From positions 1 to 41,397 of the forward strand of contig CAJXUB010000012.1 of NCBI GenBank assembly GCA_913061125.1: 41,397 bases of DNA. The letters run 5' to 3'. Each line of letters starts with the position of its first letter. The first letter of the stretch is position 1. The DNA comes from an uncultured Flavobacteriaceae bacterium (GTDB lineage Bacteria > Bacteroidota > Bacteroidia > Flavobacteriales > Flavobacteriaceae). Below are positions 8,876 through 19,536 of the stretch, one piece after another. The translations under genes were made by a program, and so were the position numbers. Below the pieces are notes generated by a model. The model made no database searches and was not told the origin of the DNA. It was given only the letters and a program-made list of their open reading frames with translations.

Positions 8876-11707
8876 ATGAAAAAAATTGAAGAATACATAG
8901 AAGTCAAAGGTGCACGTGTTCACAACTTAAAGAATATCGATGTTGATATCCCGCGAGATAAATTGGTGGTCATTACGGGGCTGTCAGGAAGTGGGAAATC
9001 CTCTCTGGCATTTGACACGATTTATGCGGAAGGCCAACGGCGTTACATCGAAACATTTTCGGCTTATGCCCGTCAGTTTTTAGGGTCGCTGGAGCGACCA
9101 GATGTTGACAAAATTGATGGGTTGTCGCCTGTCATTGCAATTGAGCAAAAAACCACCAGCAAATCCCCACGTTCTACGGTGGGTACCATAACCGAAGTGT
9201 ATGATTTTTTGCGTCTTTTATATGCCCGTGCCGCCGATGCGTTTAGTTACGAAACGAATGAAAAAATGGTACGTTATGATGATTCGCAAATCATAGCCCT
9301 AATTTCAGAAGCATTTCAAAATCAGCGTATTTCAATTTTAGCCCCACTAATTCGCTCCAGAAAAGGCCATTATCGAGATCTTTTTGAGCAGATTGCAAAA
9401 CAAGGTTTTGTTAAAGTTCGTGTCGATGGTGTTGTTGTTGACATCACGCCTGGCATGCGGTTAGACCGCTACAAAACGCACGATATTGAGGTGGTAATTG
9501 ATCGTTTAAAAATTGACACCAACGCATCAGCATCGAAACGCTTAAAGGACAGCATTGAGACGGCAATGAAACAAGGCGATGATGTGTTGATGATTATTAG
9601 TGAATCTTCCAAAACCCCTCGCTATTTCAGTCGAAATCTCATGTGTCCAACTTCAGGGATTTCGTATCCCAATCCGGAGCCGAATAATTTTTCGTTCAAT
9701 TCTCCGAAAGGGGCTTGTCCAGATTGCAATGGAATCGGGAGTATTTATAAAGTGAATGTTAATAAAATCATTCCAAATCCAAAACTTTCAATTCAAAATG
9801 GCGGGATTGCTTCTTTGGATACTAAAAAAAATTCGTGGATTTATAAACAATTGGAACTTATTGCACAGCGCTATGAGTTTAAACTTTCGGACCCCATTGA
9901 AAATATTCCAAAAGAAGCCATGAATGTTATTTTGTACGGTGGGAAAGAAACCTACGCTGTAAACAGTAAATCGCTTGGAGTTTCTCGTAAGTACGATATA
10001 GATTTTGATGGTATTGCCCATTTTATCGAATATCAATTCAAATCTACGGACTCTCATGGCATTAAGCGATGGGCCAAAGGATTTATGGATCATATTGATT
10101 GCCCCAGTTGCGAGGGATCAAGATTAAGAAAAGAAGCCCATTATTTTAGAATTCATGGAAAAAGTATTTCGGATGTAGTTCAAATGGATATTCGTGAATT
10201 GGTGGATTGGTTTGAAGATTTACCCAACCATTTATCAACCACTCAAAAGGCCATTGCTCACGAAATCATCAAAGAAATTCGCATGCGTTTGCAATTTTTG
10301 TTGGATGTTGGATTGGATTATTTAAACCTAAATCGAAGCTCAAAATCACTTTCTGGAGGTGAAGCGCAACGCATTCGATTGGCAACACAAATCGGAACTG
10401 AACTGGTGGGCGTTTTGTACATTTTGGACGAGCCGAGCATTGGGCTTCATCAACGCGATAATCAAAAGCTGATTCAATCGCTTGAAACCCTTCGAGATGT
10501 GGGAAATACGGTCATTGTGGTGGAACATGACAAAGACATGATCGAGCAAGCAGATCATATTATCGATATAGGGCCGCACGCTGGAAAGTTTGGCGGTTCG
10601 ATTATCAGTCAAGGCAGTCCCTCGGAAATTTATTCTGCTGACACAATAACTGCGGCCTATTTGAGAGGGGATAAAGCTATTGAAGTTCCAAAACAACGGC
10701 GCAAGGGAAATGGGCATGTTTTGGAATTAAAGGGATGTACAGGAAATAATTTAAAAGGTGTTTCGATTGCACTTCCGTTGGGAACCATGGTTGGCGTTAC
10801 TGGAGTTTCGGGCAGCGGAAAATCGACATTAATTAATGAGACGCTTTATCCGATTTTGAACAATCATTATTTTAATGGTGTTAAAGAGCCGCTTCCCTAC
10901 AAATCCATTAAAGGGTTAGAACATCTTGACAAAGTTATCGACATTAATCAAACGCCTATCGGCAGAACGCCAAGGAGTAATCCTGCAACTTATACGGGTG
11001 TTTTTTCTGAAATCCGTAATCTTTTTGCCAAAATTCCCGAAGCTATGATTCGTGGTTACAAACCAGGCCGATTTAGTTTTAACGTCTCAGGAGGACGATG
11101 CGAAACTTGTAAAGGAGGGGGCTTGCGTGTTATTGAAATGAATTTTCTTCCAGATGTTTATGTGGAATGTGAAACTTGTATGGGAAAACGTTTTAATAGA
11201 GAAACCTTGGAAATTCGCTACAAAGGAAAATCCATCAGTGATGTGTTGAATATGACCATCAATGAGGCCGTGGATTTCTTTGAGCATATTCCAAAAATTT
11301 ATAGAAAACTAAAAACCATAAAAGACGTTGGTCTTGGCTACATTACTTTGGGACAACAAAGCACTACCCTTTCTGGTGGCGAGGCGCAACGCATCAAACT
11401 GGCTACAGAACTCAGCAAACGTGATACGGGGAACACGATTTATATTTTGGACGAGCCCACAACAGGACTTCATTTTGAAGATATTCGAGTTTTATTAGAG
11501 GTTTTAAACAAACTGGTCGATAAAGGAAACACGGTGGTTATTATCGAACATAACTTGGATGTTATTAAAGTCGTTGACTACATCATTGACGTTGGTCCCG
11601 AAGGTGGCAAAGGGGGTGGCACAATTGTTGGTGCAGGAACTCCAGAAGCACTCATAAAAAACAAAACAAGCCATACGGCTAAATATTTAAAAAAAGAATT
11701 ACTTTAG
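8876..11707 (+). CDS. uvrA: Excinuclease ABC subunit A
   Basis: UvrA is the damage-recognition ATPase of nucleotide excision repair. Both ABC halves are complete: Walker [10 protein letters not shown] near residue 34 and GVSGSGKST in the second half, and paired signatures [12 protein letters not shown] and [12 protein letters not shown]. The C-terminal zinc module has CETCKGGG and CETCMGKR. In the first zinc module the usual C-x2-C pair appears as CPTS, so one cysteine is missing, while its partner CPDC is intact. The 943-residue length is normal. The ATG follows the previous stop with no gap. Confidence 0.96.
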   Translation: MKKIEEYIEVKGARVHNLKNIDVDIPRDKLVVITGLSGSGKSSLAFDTIYAEGQRRYIETFSAYARQFLGSLERPDVDKIDGLSPVIAIEQKTTSKSPRSTVGTITEVYDFLRLLYARAADAFSYETNEKMVRYDDSQIIALISEAFQNQRISILAPLIRSRKGHYRDLFEQIAKQGFVKVRVDGVVVDITPGMRLDRYKTHDIEVVIDRLKIDTNASASKRLKDSIETAMKQGDDVLMIISESSKTPRYFSRNLMCPTSGISYPNPEPNNFSFNSPKGACPDCNGIGSIYKVNVNKIIPNPKLSIQNGGIASLDTKKNSWIYKQLELIAQRYEFKLSDPIENIPKEAMNVILYGGKETYAVNSKSLGVSRKYDIDFDGIAHFIEYQFKSTDSHGIKRWAKGFMDHIDCPSCEGSRLRKEAHYFRIHGKSISDVVQMDIRELVDWFEDLPNHLSTTQKAIAHEIIKEIRMRLQFLLDVGLDYLNLNRSSKSLSGGEAQRIRLATQIGTELVGVLYILDEPSIGLHQRDNQKLIQSLETLRDVGNTVIVVEHDKDMIEQADHIIDIGPHAGKFGGSIISQGSPSEIYSADTITAAYLRGDKAIEVPKQRRKGNGHVLELKGCTGNNLKGVSIALPLGTMVGVTGVSGSGKSTLINETLYPILNNHYFNGVKEPLPYKSIKGLEHLDKVIDINQTPIGRTPRSNPATYTGVFSEIRNLFAKIPEAMIRGYKPGRFSFNVSGGRCETCKGGGLRVIEMNFLPDVYVECETCMGKRFNRETLEIRYKGKSISDVLNMTINEAVDFFEHIPKIYRKLKTIKDVGLGYITLGQQSTTLSGGEAQRIKLATELSKRDTGNTIYILDEPTTGLHFEDIRVLLEVLNKLVDKGNTVVIIEHNLDVIKVVDYIIDVGPEGGKGGGTIVGAGTPEALIKNKTSHTAKYLKKELL

Positions 11708-11726
11708 TACGTTAATTTATTACACT

Positions 11727-12413
11727 ATGCGATTACAACAACACAAAAGCTGGAATGAAATTAAAACCAACGACTCTTGGGCTTTGTTTAAAATCATGGG
11801 TGAATTTGTTAATGGTTTTGAAAAAATGAGTAAAATTGGACCTTGTGTTTCAATTTTTGGATCGGCCAGAACAGCCCAATCTAGCCCCTACTACCACTTA
11901 GCCGTAGAAATCGCTGAAGCGATCGTAAAATCGGGATATGGCGTAATTACTGGCGGAGGGCCAGGAATTATGGAAGCCGGAAACAAAGGCGCCAATCAAG
12001 CCGGAGGAACCTCGGTGGGGTTGAATATTGATCTCCCCTTTGAGCAGCACGACAACCCTTTTATCGATTCGGATAAAAGTTTAGATTTTGATTATTTCTT
12101 CGTTCGCAAAGTGATGTTTGTCAAATATTCTCAGGGATTTGTTGTCATGCCCGGCGGTTTTGGAACTTTAGATGAACTCTTTGAAGCCATTACTTTAATT
12201 CAAACCAATAAAATTGAAAAATTTCCTATCATCCTTGTAGGAACACCCTATTGGAAAGGTCTTTTAGAATGGATTAAAACGACCTTGTTAGTTGATCATA
12301 AAGCCATCAGTCCAGGCGATTTGGATTTAATTCATCTTGTAGATACACCTGATGAAGTGACGGCAATTTTGGATGCTTTTTACAAACAATTTCAACTCAG
12401 TCCAAATTTTTAA
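11727..12413 (+). CDS. LOG-family protein (TIGR00730 type)
   Basis: A Rossmann-like protein of the LOG ('Lonely Guy') family. Characterised members release free bases from cytokinin nucleoside 5'-monophosphates; many bacterial members act on AMP-like nucleotides. The nucleotide-binding GGGPGIMEAGNKGA and the hallmark PGGFGTLDELFE are both present. Its 228 residues are typical of the longer bacterial type. It follows uvrA by 19 nt and is probably in the same transcript. The physiological substrate here is not known. Confidence 0.88.
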   Translation: MRLQQHKSWNEIKTNDSWALFKIMGEFVNGFEKMSKIGPCVSIFGSARTAQSSPYYHLAVEIAEAIVKSGYGVITGGGPGIMEAGNKGANQAGGTSVGLNIDLPFEQHDNPFIDSDKSLDFDYFFVRKVMFVKYSQGFVVMPGGFGTLDELFEAITLIQTNKIEKFPIILVGTPYWKGLLEWIKTTLLVDHKAISPGDLDLIHLVDTPDEVTAILDAFYKQFQLSPNF

Positions 12414-15283
12414 TTGCCATCTTAAGACCAAAACCAAATACCATAGGAAACCTATACGTTATTGCAATCCTTTGTTTAGGATTGAGCAACACCAGCTTGT
12501 GGGCTCAACACCGCATTGAAGTTCGTGCAACGGTGCAACCAGAGTCGCATGAAATTCAAATTCAACAACAAATACATTATGAAAATCAATCTGAAATTGC
12601 GCTTCATGAGATTCATTTGAACGATTGGATTTCGAGCTTTAGCAGCCCAAACTCGCCGTTAACTAAAAAATTTCTAAATGAATTTCAAACGCAATTGTAC
12701 ACCGCAAAATCAAAGCATCGCGGTTATACTACAATCAAAACTATTGAAAATACAAACTCCAATAAATCGTTGAGTTTTAGTCGAAAATGGGACGCTCCAG
12801 ACATTTTAAAAATTAAACTCGATGCCCCGATTAATCCTGGAGATAGCGTGACGATAAGTCTAACTTACAATCTGCAAATTCCAAGCGACAAATTCACAAA
12901 CTATGGCGTAACCAAACAAGATGAATTTAATCTAAACCACTGGTACTTAACACCTTGCGTGTTTAAAAATAAGGAATGGAAATCCTACAGCAATTATAAT
13001 TTTGACGATTTGTATGCTTCAAAATCGGATGTGAAATTAATTTTGAATTTGCCCAAAACGTATCATCCGCACAGCGCCCTAAAGGTCGTTTCTGTTCGTG
13101 AAAATTACGACCGATTGGTTTATACTTTTGAGGGCGAAAACGTGACCTCTCACAAATTATTTTTGACTTCAAAAGAATTTAAAACATTTGAAATTAATAA
13201 CGCATTGGTGCAAACCAACATCAAACACAAAACCATAGATTCTGCACAAGAACGTTCTTATTTTCAGCGGGTATTTGATTTTTTAGAACTCAATTTAGGC
13301 CCACTTCCGGAGTCCAAATTGGTGTTATCGGAAATCGAATTGAAAAAAAACAGTTTGTATGGATTGGCTTTGCTTCCCGATATTTTATCGCCCTTCAGTA
13401 AAGAATTTGAATACGAATTGGTTATTGCAAAAAATGTCATCAAAAAATTTGTTGAAACTGCTTTTCGTGTGGATCCAAGACAAGAATATTGGCTCAATTA
13501 TGGGGTGCAAATGGTGCTTTTCATGCATTATATTGAGACCAATTATCCCGAACAAAAACTTATCGGAAAATTATCTAAAGTTTGGGGACTACGTCATTTT
13601 AATTTCTCAAAATTAAAATTTAACGAACAATATAAATTATCATCCCAACAGATGTTATTGCGGGGCAGAGATCAAGCATTAACGCTTCCTAAAGAGCAGC
13701 TTTTAAATTTCAATGAGCGGTTTACCTCGCGCTTTAAATCGGCCTTAGCCCTGTTGTATCTCAACGATTACATCGAGAATGATGATCCCATTTTGTGGAT
13801 TCGAGAATTGTTAAATCAACAATCCAACGAAATTACTTCAACGGCGACTTTCAGACGGTTTATGGAGACCAAGACAACCAAAGATTTAAGTTGGTTTTTT
13901 GATGAATTTATTACGCAATATTACAGCGCCGATTACAAAATAAAAGCCGTTCAACGGCAAAATGACTCGACAAAAATTACACTAAAAAACCGAAGACAAG
14001 GTGCCTATCCTGTTACCCTAACCGCAGAAAAGGAAAAGTCCGATATTTTCACCCAATGGATTCCAGGTTTTAAGGGGGAAAAAACCCTATGGTTACCCAA
14101 TTCTGAGGCCAAATCGTTTGTGTTAAATCGGGATGGAAAAACTCCAGAATTTAATTTAAAAAACAACAGGAAAAAAATTAACACAACCTTTGGGTTAAAC
14201 AAACCCTTGCAGTTTCGGCTTTTTAAAGACGTTGATGATCCGAATTATAATCAAATATACCTCATCCCGATTGCAGAATTTCAAAACGTTTATGACGGCT
14301 TAAGGGTTGGTCTAAATTTTAACAACAAAGGCCTGTTATCCAAACCTGTAATTTATGCCATAACACCAACCTACGGCACTCAATCCAAATCTCTTACCGG
14401 AAGTGCAAAAATTGTATTCAATAGGTTTTACGAAAAAGAAAATCTTTACCATTCCATTTATGGACTAACTCTAGATCGTTCTAGTTTTAATTATGGCGAT
14501 TTTATCACCAAAATACAACCCTTTGCCCGATTTACATTTTTGGATGTTAATAACTTGAGATCCAACGCATTACGCCGTTTAACATTGCGATACATTAACA
14601 TTCAAAAAGACAACTCCAGAAGTTTTTTAGATCAAAATGAAATTCCACCCTACCAGGTGTTTAATGTGCGTTATATGAGCATAAAAAATGACATTCAGGA
14701 TTTTAAACGATGGCAAGCAGATGCCCAACTTTCTGGTCATTTCGGAAAGCTTAGCATGTCGTATGAAATCAGAAAATGGACCCCAAAAGACCGACATTAC
14801 AACCTGCGCTTGTTTGCAGGGATGTTTGTCTACAATTCACTCCCAAACTCTGAAACAAATTTCAGTTATGCTTTGGACCGACCAACGGATTATTTATTCG
14901 AATACAATTATTTGGGACAATCGGAATCTACAGGATTTTTGTCGCAACAACTTGTCATTGCCGACGGTGGATTTAAATCCCGATTGGAACCCGCATTTGC
15001 CAACCGCTGGATGACATCACTCAATGCCAGCGCATCAATCTGGCGGTACGTTCAGGCCTATGGGGATTTGGGATTGGTGAAAAACAACGGACAAGATGTG
15101 TTTTTTGGATATGGCACTGGAATACGAATTGATTTGATAACCGATTTTTTTGAACTGTACTTTCCAGTATATTCTAATTTGGGATGGGAAATAGCCCAAT
15201 CCAGTTATGCCAACAAAATTCGTTTTGTTTTTACAACAGACTTAACTCGGCTGGGAAGTTTGTTAACACGAAAATGGTTCTGA
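12413..15283 (+). CDS. Pseudo-M1 peptidase fused to outer-membrane beta-barrel
   Basis: A protein of about 956 residues with three parts: a signal peptide, an N-terminal region resembling M1 (gluzincin) aminopeptidases up to about residue 530, and a C-terminal beta-barrel of about 350 residues ending in KWF, the terminal Phe common in outer-membrane barrels. At the M1 active site (nt 13430-13444) the zinc-binding HExxH is replaced by KNVIK, and the WLNEG glutamate is Tyr in WLNYG, so peptidase activity is very unlikely. The ordinary-looking start, TTG at 12482, falls inside the signal peptide. The frame is open upstream and encodes a basic n-region, a hydrophobic LYVIAILCLGL and SLWA before Gln. 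I therefore place the start at the ATT at 12413, overlapping the LOG stop codon (TAATT). ATC at 12419 is an alternative. The exact start is uncertain. Confidence 0.7.
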   Translation: MAILRPKPNTIGNLYVIAILCLGLSNTSLWAQHRIEVRATVQPESHEIQIQQQIHYENQSEIALHEIHLNDWISSFSSPNSPLTKKFLNEFQTQLYTAKSKHRGYTTIKTIENTNSNKSLSFSRKWDAPDILKIKLDAPINPGDSVTISLTYNLQIPSDKFTNYGVTKQDEFNLNHWYLTPCVFKNKEWKSYSNYNFDDLYASKSDVKLILNLPKTYHPHSALKVVSVRENYDRLVYTFEGENVTSHKLFLTSKEFKTFEINNALVQTNIKHKTIDSAQERSYFQRVFDFLELNLGPLPESKLVLSEIELKKNSLYGLALLPDILSPFSKEFEYELVIAKNVIKKFVETAFRVDPRQEYWLNYGVQMVLFMHYIETNYPEQKLIGKLSKVWGLRHFNFSKLKFNEQYKLSSQQMLLRGRDQALTLPKEQLLNFNERFTSRFKSALALLYLNDYIENDDPILWIRELLNQQSNEITSTATFRRFMETKTTKDLSWFFDEFITQYYSADYKIKAVQRQNDSTKITLKNRRQGAYPVTLTAEKEKSDIFTQWIPGFKGEKTLWLPNSEAKSFVLNRDGKTPEFNLKNNRKKINTTFGLNKPLQFRLFKDVDDPNYNQIYLIPIAEFQNVYDGLRVGLNFNNKGLLSKPVIYAITPTYGTQSKSLTGSAKIVFNRFYEKENLYHSIYGLTLDRSSFNYGDFITKIQPFARFTFLDVNNLRSNALRRLTLRYINIQKDNSRSFLDQNEIPPYQVFNVRYMSIKNDIQDFKRWQADAQLSGHFGKLSMSYEIRKWTPKDRHYNLRLFAGMFVYNSLPNSETNFSYALDRPTDYLFEYNYLGQSESTGFLSQQLVIADGGFKSRLEPAFANRWMTSLNASASIWRYVQAYGDLGLVKNNGQDVFFGYGTGIRIDLITDFFELYFPVYSNLGWEIAQSSYANKIRFVFTTDLTRLGSLLTRKWF

Positions 15284-15396
15284 TTTTTTTAGCATATATT
15301 TTACAATTTTATTAAAATAGTATTAATTTTTTAAAAATACCGCTTCATTCATTTCATTTTTTGAGAATAATTCAACGGTATTACCTCCTCAGAGCG

Positions 15397-15427
15397 TTGT
15401 ATTAAAGTCTTATATTTCCTATATTTG
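15397..15427 (+). promoter_or_regulatory. Promoter of the E1 dehydrogenase gene
   Basis: TTG (15397-15399), 20 nt, TATATTTG (15420-15427) is a complete Bacteroidota-type promoter ending 15 nt before the ATG at 15443. It covers the TTG at 15425, which should not be taken as the start codon. Confidence 0.75.
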
Positions 15428-15442
15428 CACAAAATTATTGCG

Positions 15443-17854
15443 ATGGCAACCAAAGGGAGCTTCACTGAAAATATCACCTTTAAAGAATTTAAATCTGAGA
15501 TCCTTTCGGACTACAAAATTGCGGTAACCAGCCGAGAGTGTAGTCTTCTTGGACGGCGGGAAGTATTGACTGGGAAAGCTAAATTTGGAATTTTTGGCGG
15601 TGGAAAAGAACTTCCTCAATTGGCCTGGGCAAAGGCCTTTAAAAATGGTGATTTTCGCTCTGGATATTACAGAGATCAAACCTTTATGATGGCCATTGAC
15701 AAGCTAACAATCGAACAATTTTTTGCAGGATTGTACGCCCACACTGATATAAATTTTGACCCCATGAGTGCCGGTCGGCAAATGGGTGGGCATTTTGTTA
15801 CTCACTCCCTGGACGAAAGTTACAATTGGAACGATTTAACCCAACAAAAAAATTCAAGTTCAGACATATCGCCCACAGCAGCTCAAATGCCTCGATTGTT
15901 GGGTTTGGCACAAGCATCCAAAATTTATAAAAACCTAAAAGATGTCAATGCCTCAAAGTTTTCTAAAAATGGCAACGAGGTGGCCTGGGGAAGTATCGGT
16001 AATGCCAGCACCAGCGAGGGTTTATTTTTTGAGACTTTTAATGCCGCTGGTGTACTGCAAGTGCCTATGGTCATCAGCGTTTGGGACGACGATTATGGCA
16101 TTTCTGTCCATGCTAAACACCAAACGACCAAAGAAAATATTTCAAAAATTTTAAACGGGTTTCAGAGAGATGACCAAGATAACGGCTACGAAATCATTAA
16201 GGTTAAAGGATGGGATTACGTAGAGCTTATCAATGCGTATGAAAAAGCGGGACGAATTGCGCGGGAGGAACATGTTCCGGTGCTCGTTCATGTGGAGGAA
16301 TTAACCCAACCCCAAGGGCATTCAACTTCTGGGTCACACGAACGCTACAAAGATTCCGAACGTTTACTTTGGGAAAAAAATAACGATTGCAACTTGAAAT
16401 TTAGGCAATGGATTATTCATAATGCGATTGCCACTGAAGATGAACTTTTTGATCTGGAAAAACAAATTAAATCTGAGGTCAAAAATGGAAAAAATAAAGC
16501 TTGGAATGATTTTATAAATCCCATTAAATCCGAAGCTAAAGACGCTATCCAACGGATGAGAGCAGCGGCTAACGGTTCATCCCAAAGCATTTTTATTGAA
16601 AAGGAAATTTCTAAATTGGAATCCCTCAAAGAACCCATTCGAAAAGATATTTTGGAGCACTCCAGAACAGTTTTAAAATATTTAATTCACGATCATTCGA
16701 CTTCAAAACAAGAACTGATAGCTTGGATTAACGCCTATCATGAAAAAAATCAACAAAAGTACAGCAGCTTGTTGTACAGCGAATCTGAAATGCGTCCCGA
16801 GCAAATTGCAGCCGTTCCACCCACTTACGATTCAACACCTGAATTTGTGGACGGGCGAATTATCATTCGTGATAATTTTGATAAAATCTTTGAACACAAT
16901 CCTTCGGCTGTAATTTTTGGTCAAGACTCTGGCGCTATCGGCGATGTTAATCAAGGGCTGGAAGGCCTTCAAAAAAAATACGGAGACATTCGTGTGGCAG
17001 ACGTCGGGATTCGCGAAGCAACCATTATTGGACAAGGAATAGGTCTGGCATTAAGAGGGTTACGTCCCATTGCTGAAATTCAATATTTGGATTATATTCT
17101 TTACGCGCTTCAAATTTTAAGCGATGATTTGGCCACCTTACACTACCGCACTTTTGGGAAGCAAAAAGCACCGATGATCATAAGAACCCGAGGACACAGA
17201 CTGGAGGGGATATGGCACTCGGGGTCCCAAATGGGAGGTGTTTTAAATCTAATCCGTGGGATTCATGTTTTAGTGCCCAGAAATATGACCAAAGCAGCAG
17301 GATTTTACAACACCCTGATGGAAAGCGATCAACCCGCGTTGGTGGTAGAATGCTTAAACGGTTACCGTCTTAAAGAAAAAAAACCCAACAACCTCGGTTC
17401 ATTCCGAACTCCAATTGGGATTACAGAAACCATCAAAAAAGGTACAGACCTAAGCATCGTATCTTACGGCTCAACTCTACGTTTGGTTGAACAAGCGGCA
17501 AGAGAATTGTTGGAAGTAGATATTGATGTGGAAATCATTGATATTCAGTCGCTTATACCATTCGATTTAAATCATGACATTCTTAAAAGCATAGAAAAAA
17601 CCAACCGATTGTTGATTGTAGATGAAGATGTTCCTGGTGGGGCATCGGCGTATATTCTTTCGGAAATTTTAAAACAAAACGGAGTGTATGAAAATTTGGA
17701 TAGTGCTCCTCACCTTCTGACAGCCAAAGCCCACCGTCCGGCCTACGGTTCAGATGGAGATTATTTTAGCAAGCCCTCTAAAAACGATATTTTTGAAAAG
17801 GCCTATTCCATTCTGCATGAGTCTGATCCGGAATCGTATCCAAAATTGCGCTAA
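15443..17854 (+). CDS. Fused alpha/beta E1 of a 2-oxoacid dehydrogenase
   Basis: A thiamine-diphosphate-dependent dehydrogenase E1 in which alpha and beta subunits are one chain of about 803 residues, as is common in Bacteroidota. The alpha half (about residues 10-400) holds the cofactor region GNASTSEGLFFE with the following DDDYGIS. The beta half (about 450-800) starts near VDGRIIIRDNFD and contains FGQDSG, ADVGIREATIIGQ and DEDVPGGASAYI. Branched-chain 2-oxoacids or pyruvate are the likely substrates; sequence alone does not decide, and no E2 or E3 gene is nearby. I chose the ATG at 15443 because the upstream in-frame TTG lies in the -7 element. Confidence 0.88.
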   Translation: MATKGSFTENITFKEFKSEILSDYKIAVTSRECSLLGRREVLTGKAKFGIFGGGKELPQLAWAKAFKNGDFRSGYYRDQTFMMAIDKLTIEQFFAGLYAHTDINFDPMSAGRQMGGHFVTHSLDESYNWNDLTQQKNSSSDISPTAAQMPRLLGLAQASKIYKNLKDVNASKFSKNGNEVAWGSIGNASTSEGLFFETFNAAGVLQVPMVISVWDDDYGISVHAKHQTTKENISKILNGFQRDDQDNGYEIIKVKGWDYVELINAYEKAGRIAREEHVPVLVHVEELTQPQGHSTSGSHERYKDSERLLWEKNNDCNLKFRQWIIHNAIATEDELFDLEKQIKSEVKNGKNKAWNDFINPIKSEAKDAIQRMRAAANGSSQSIFIEKEISKLESLKEPIRKDILEHSRTVLKYLIHDHSTSKQELIAWINAYHEKNQQKYSSLLYSESEMRPEQIAAVPPTYDSTPEFVDGRIIIRDNFDKIFEHNPSAVIFGQDSGAIGDVNQGLEGLQKKYGDIRVADVGIREATIIGQGIGLALRGLRPIAEIQYLDYILYALQILSDDLATLHYRTFGKQKAPMIIRTRGHRLEGIWHSGSQMGGVLNLIRGIHVLVPRNMTKAAGFYNTLMESDQPALVVECLNGYRLKEKKPNNLGSFRTPIGITETIKKGTDLSIVSYGSTLRLVEQAARELLEVDIDVEIIDIQSLIPFDLNHDILKSIEKTNRLLIVDEDVPGGASAYILSEILKQNGVYENLDSAPHLLTAKAHRPAYGSDGDYFSKPSKNDIFEKAYSILHESDPESYPKLR

Positions 17855-17923
17855 ATTAGCTCACGATTAGGTTTGTCCAGACGGTTCTAAAATCGTAATA
17901 TTACACTATAAATTTTTATTCAG

Positions 17924-19408
17924 ATGCAAAGCCAAGACATCAAACCGTCTAAACCGCAAGACGTCCATATCGTTGAAAACAACGAACTCTCCATCATTGA
18001 GGCCTTATTTCCGGTGCTGGTGTTGGTCCTGATGTTATTTTACAACGTATTTATTGTTTTTGGCGATGATGCCTTAAGTGGAAGCAATCAATTTATTTTG
18101 CTTTTGGGCGCTGCCGTTGCAGCGGTTGTAGGATTTTTCAATAAAGTATCATACAAACAAATGCTGGATGAAGTAGCTGAAAATTTAAAATCAACCGCGG
18201 GTGCACTACTCATTCTGCTCATGGTTGGAGCTCTTGCAGGGACCTGGCTTATTAGTGGTATTATTCCTACGATGATTTATTATGGATTACAAATTCTTAA
18301 TCCAACATTTTTTCTGGTGGCCTGTGTTTTAATTTGTGCCATCATTTCCATTGCCACGGGAAGCAGTTGGACCACCTCTGCCACAGTTGGTATTGCTCTA
18401 ATTGGTATCGGAGAAACTTTAGGAATTTCATTGGGGATGACTGCTGGTGCCGTTCTCTCAGGGGCTTATTTTGGCGATAAAATGTCTCCCTTGAGCGATA
18501 CCACCAATTTAGCACCAGCAATGGCTGGTGCCGATTTATTTGACCACATCAAATACATGGCCATTACAACCGTACCAACTTTCACAATTACTTTAATTCT
18601 ATTCTTAATTATTGGACTTAATATCGATGTGTTAGGTTCCCCCGACATTACTGATAAACTACTGGCCATTGATGGTGCATTTAACATTTCGCCTTGGCTT
18701 TTTGCAGTGCCATTGCTTGTTGTTGGACTAATCGTAAAAAAAACACCTCCTCTAGTCGCTCTTTTGGTTGGGACACTTTTGGCGGGAATTGCGGCCATTA
18801 TTGCACAACCCCAAATTGTTATGCAAATTGCAGGGACAGAAACCCTAAATTTCCAATCCGCATACAAAGGTGTTATGCAATCCATTACAGTAGACACAGC
18901 CGTGGAAACGACCAGTGCGGAACTAAACGATTTGTTTTCTGCTGGAGGCATGAAAGGCATGTTGGGAACCATTTGGCTTATCATTTGTGCCATGGTATTT
19001 GGGGGCGTGATGGACGCCATTGGCGCTTTATCTCGAATCAGTAAAGCCCTTATTAGTTTGGCTCAATCGACATTTGGATTATTCGCCAGTACGGTGGCCA
19101 GTTGTTTAGCCCTAAACGTTACGGCATCCGATCAATATTTGGCACTTGTAGTTCCAGGAAAAATGTTTAAAAAAGCGTATGACGATCGGAATTTAGCTCC
19201 CGAAAATTTAAGTCGAACTTTGGAAGATTCCGGAACTGTAACCTCAGTACTGATCCCTTGGAATACCTGTGGGGCCTACCAAAGTGGTGTGCTTGGTGTT
19301 TCCGTTGCCGATTACTTTCTGTACGCCTTTTTCAATTGGATTAGTCCATTTATGACGCTGCTCGTAGCTGGTTTTGCCATCAAAATTAAGCAAATCAAGG
19401 CCTCCTAA
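17924..19408 (+). CDS. nhaC: NhaC-family Na+/H+ antiporter
   Basis: An inner-membrane sodium/proton antiporter of about 12 membrane spans and 494 residues. The NhaC signature GDKMSPLSDTTNLAPA is present near residues 184-199, and a second conserved block SGTVTSVLIPWNTCGA lies near the C-terminus. Such antiporters help keep cytoplasmic Na+ low and fit a marine lifestyle. The gene appears to be transcribed alone; the intervals on either side hold no other gene. Confidence 0.93.
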   Translation: MQSQDIKPSKPQDVHIVENNELSIIEALFPVLVLVLMLFYNVFIVFGDDALSGSNQFILLLGAAVAAVVGFFNKVSYKQMLDEVAENLKSTAGALLILLMVGALAGTWLISGIIPTMIYYGLQILNPTFFLVACVLICAIISIATGSSWTTSATVGIALIGIGETLGISLGMTAGAVLSGAYFGDKMSPLSDTTNLAPAMAGADLFDHIKYMAITTVPTFTITLILFLIIGLNIDVLGSPDITDKLLAIDGAFNISPWLFAVPLLVVGLIVKKTPPLVALLVGTLLAGIAAIIAQPQIVMQIAGTETLNFQSAYKGVMQSITVDTAVETTSAELNDLFSAGGMKGMLGTIWLIICAMVFGGVMDAIGALSRISKALISLAQSTFGLFASTVASCLALNVTASDQYLALVVPGKMFKKAYDDRNLAPENLSRTLEDSGTVTSVLIPWNTCGAYQSGVLGVSVADYFLYAFFNWISPFMTLLVAGFAIKIKQIKAS

Positions 19409-19469
19409 GTCGTAGCCACAATTGGCATAATTTTAACTTATAATTGGATAAGAAATTCTAATTTTGTTT

Positions 19470-19502
19470 GGGGTAAAAATTTGTATTATTACCCTAAATT
19501 TG
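19470..19502 (+). promoter_or_regulatory. Promoter of the peroxiredoxin operon
   Basis: TTTG (19470-19473), 21 nt, TAAATTTG (19495-19502): a full match to the Bacteroidota sigma-ABfr consensus, leaving a leader of about 25-30 nt before the ATG at 19537. Confidence 0.8.
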
Positions 19503-19536
19503 ATTTATAAAATAATAATCTAAAAACCTAAATATT

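Noticed and set aside
18466-19020. A 184-residue open frame opposite nhaC
   Set aside because: It is antisense to a clear, fully conserved transporter; the residue composition is that of an antisense shadow and it has no start context.
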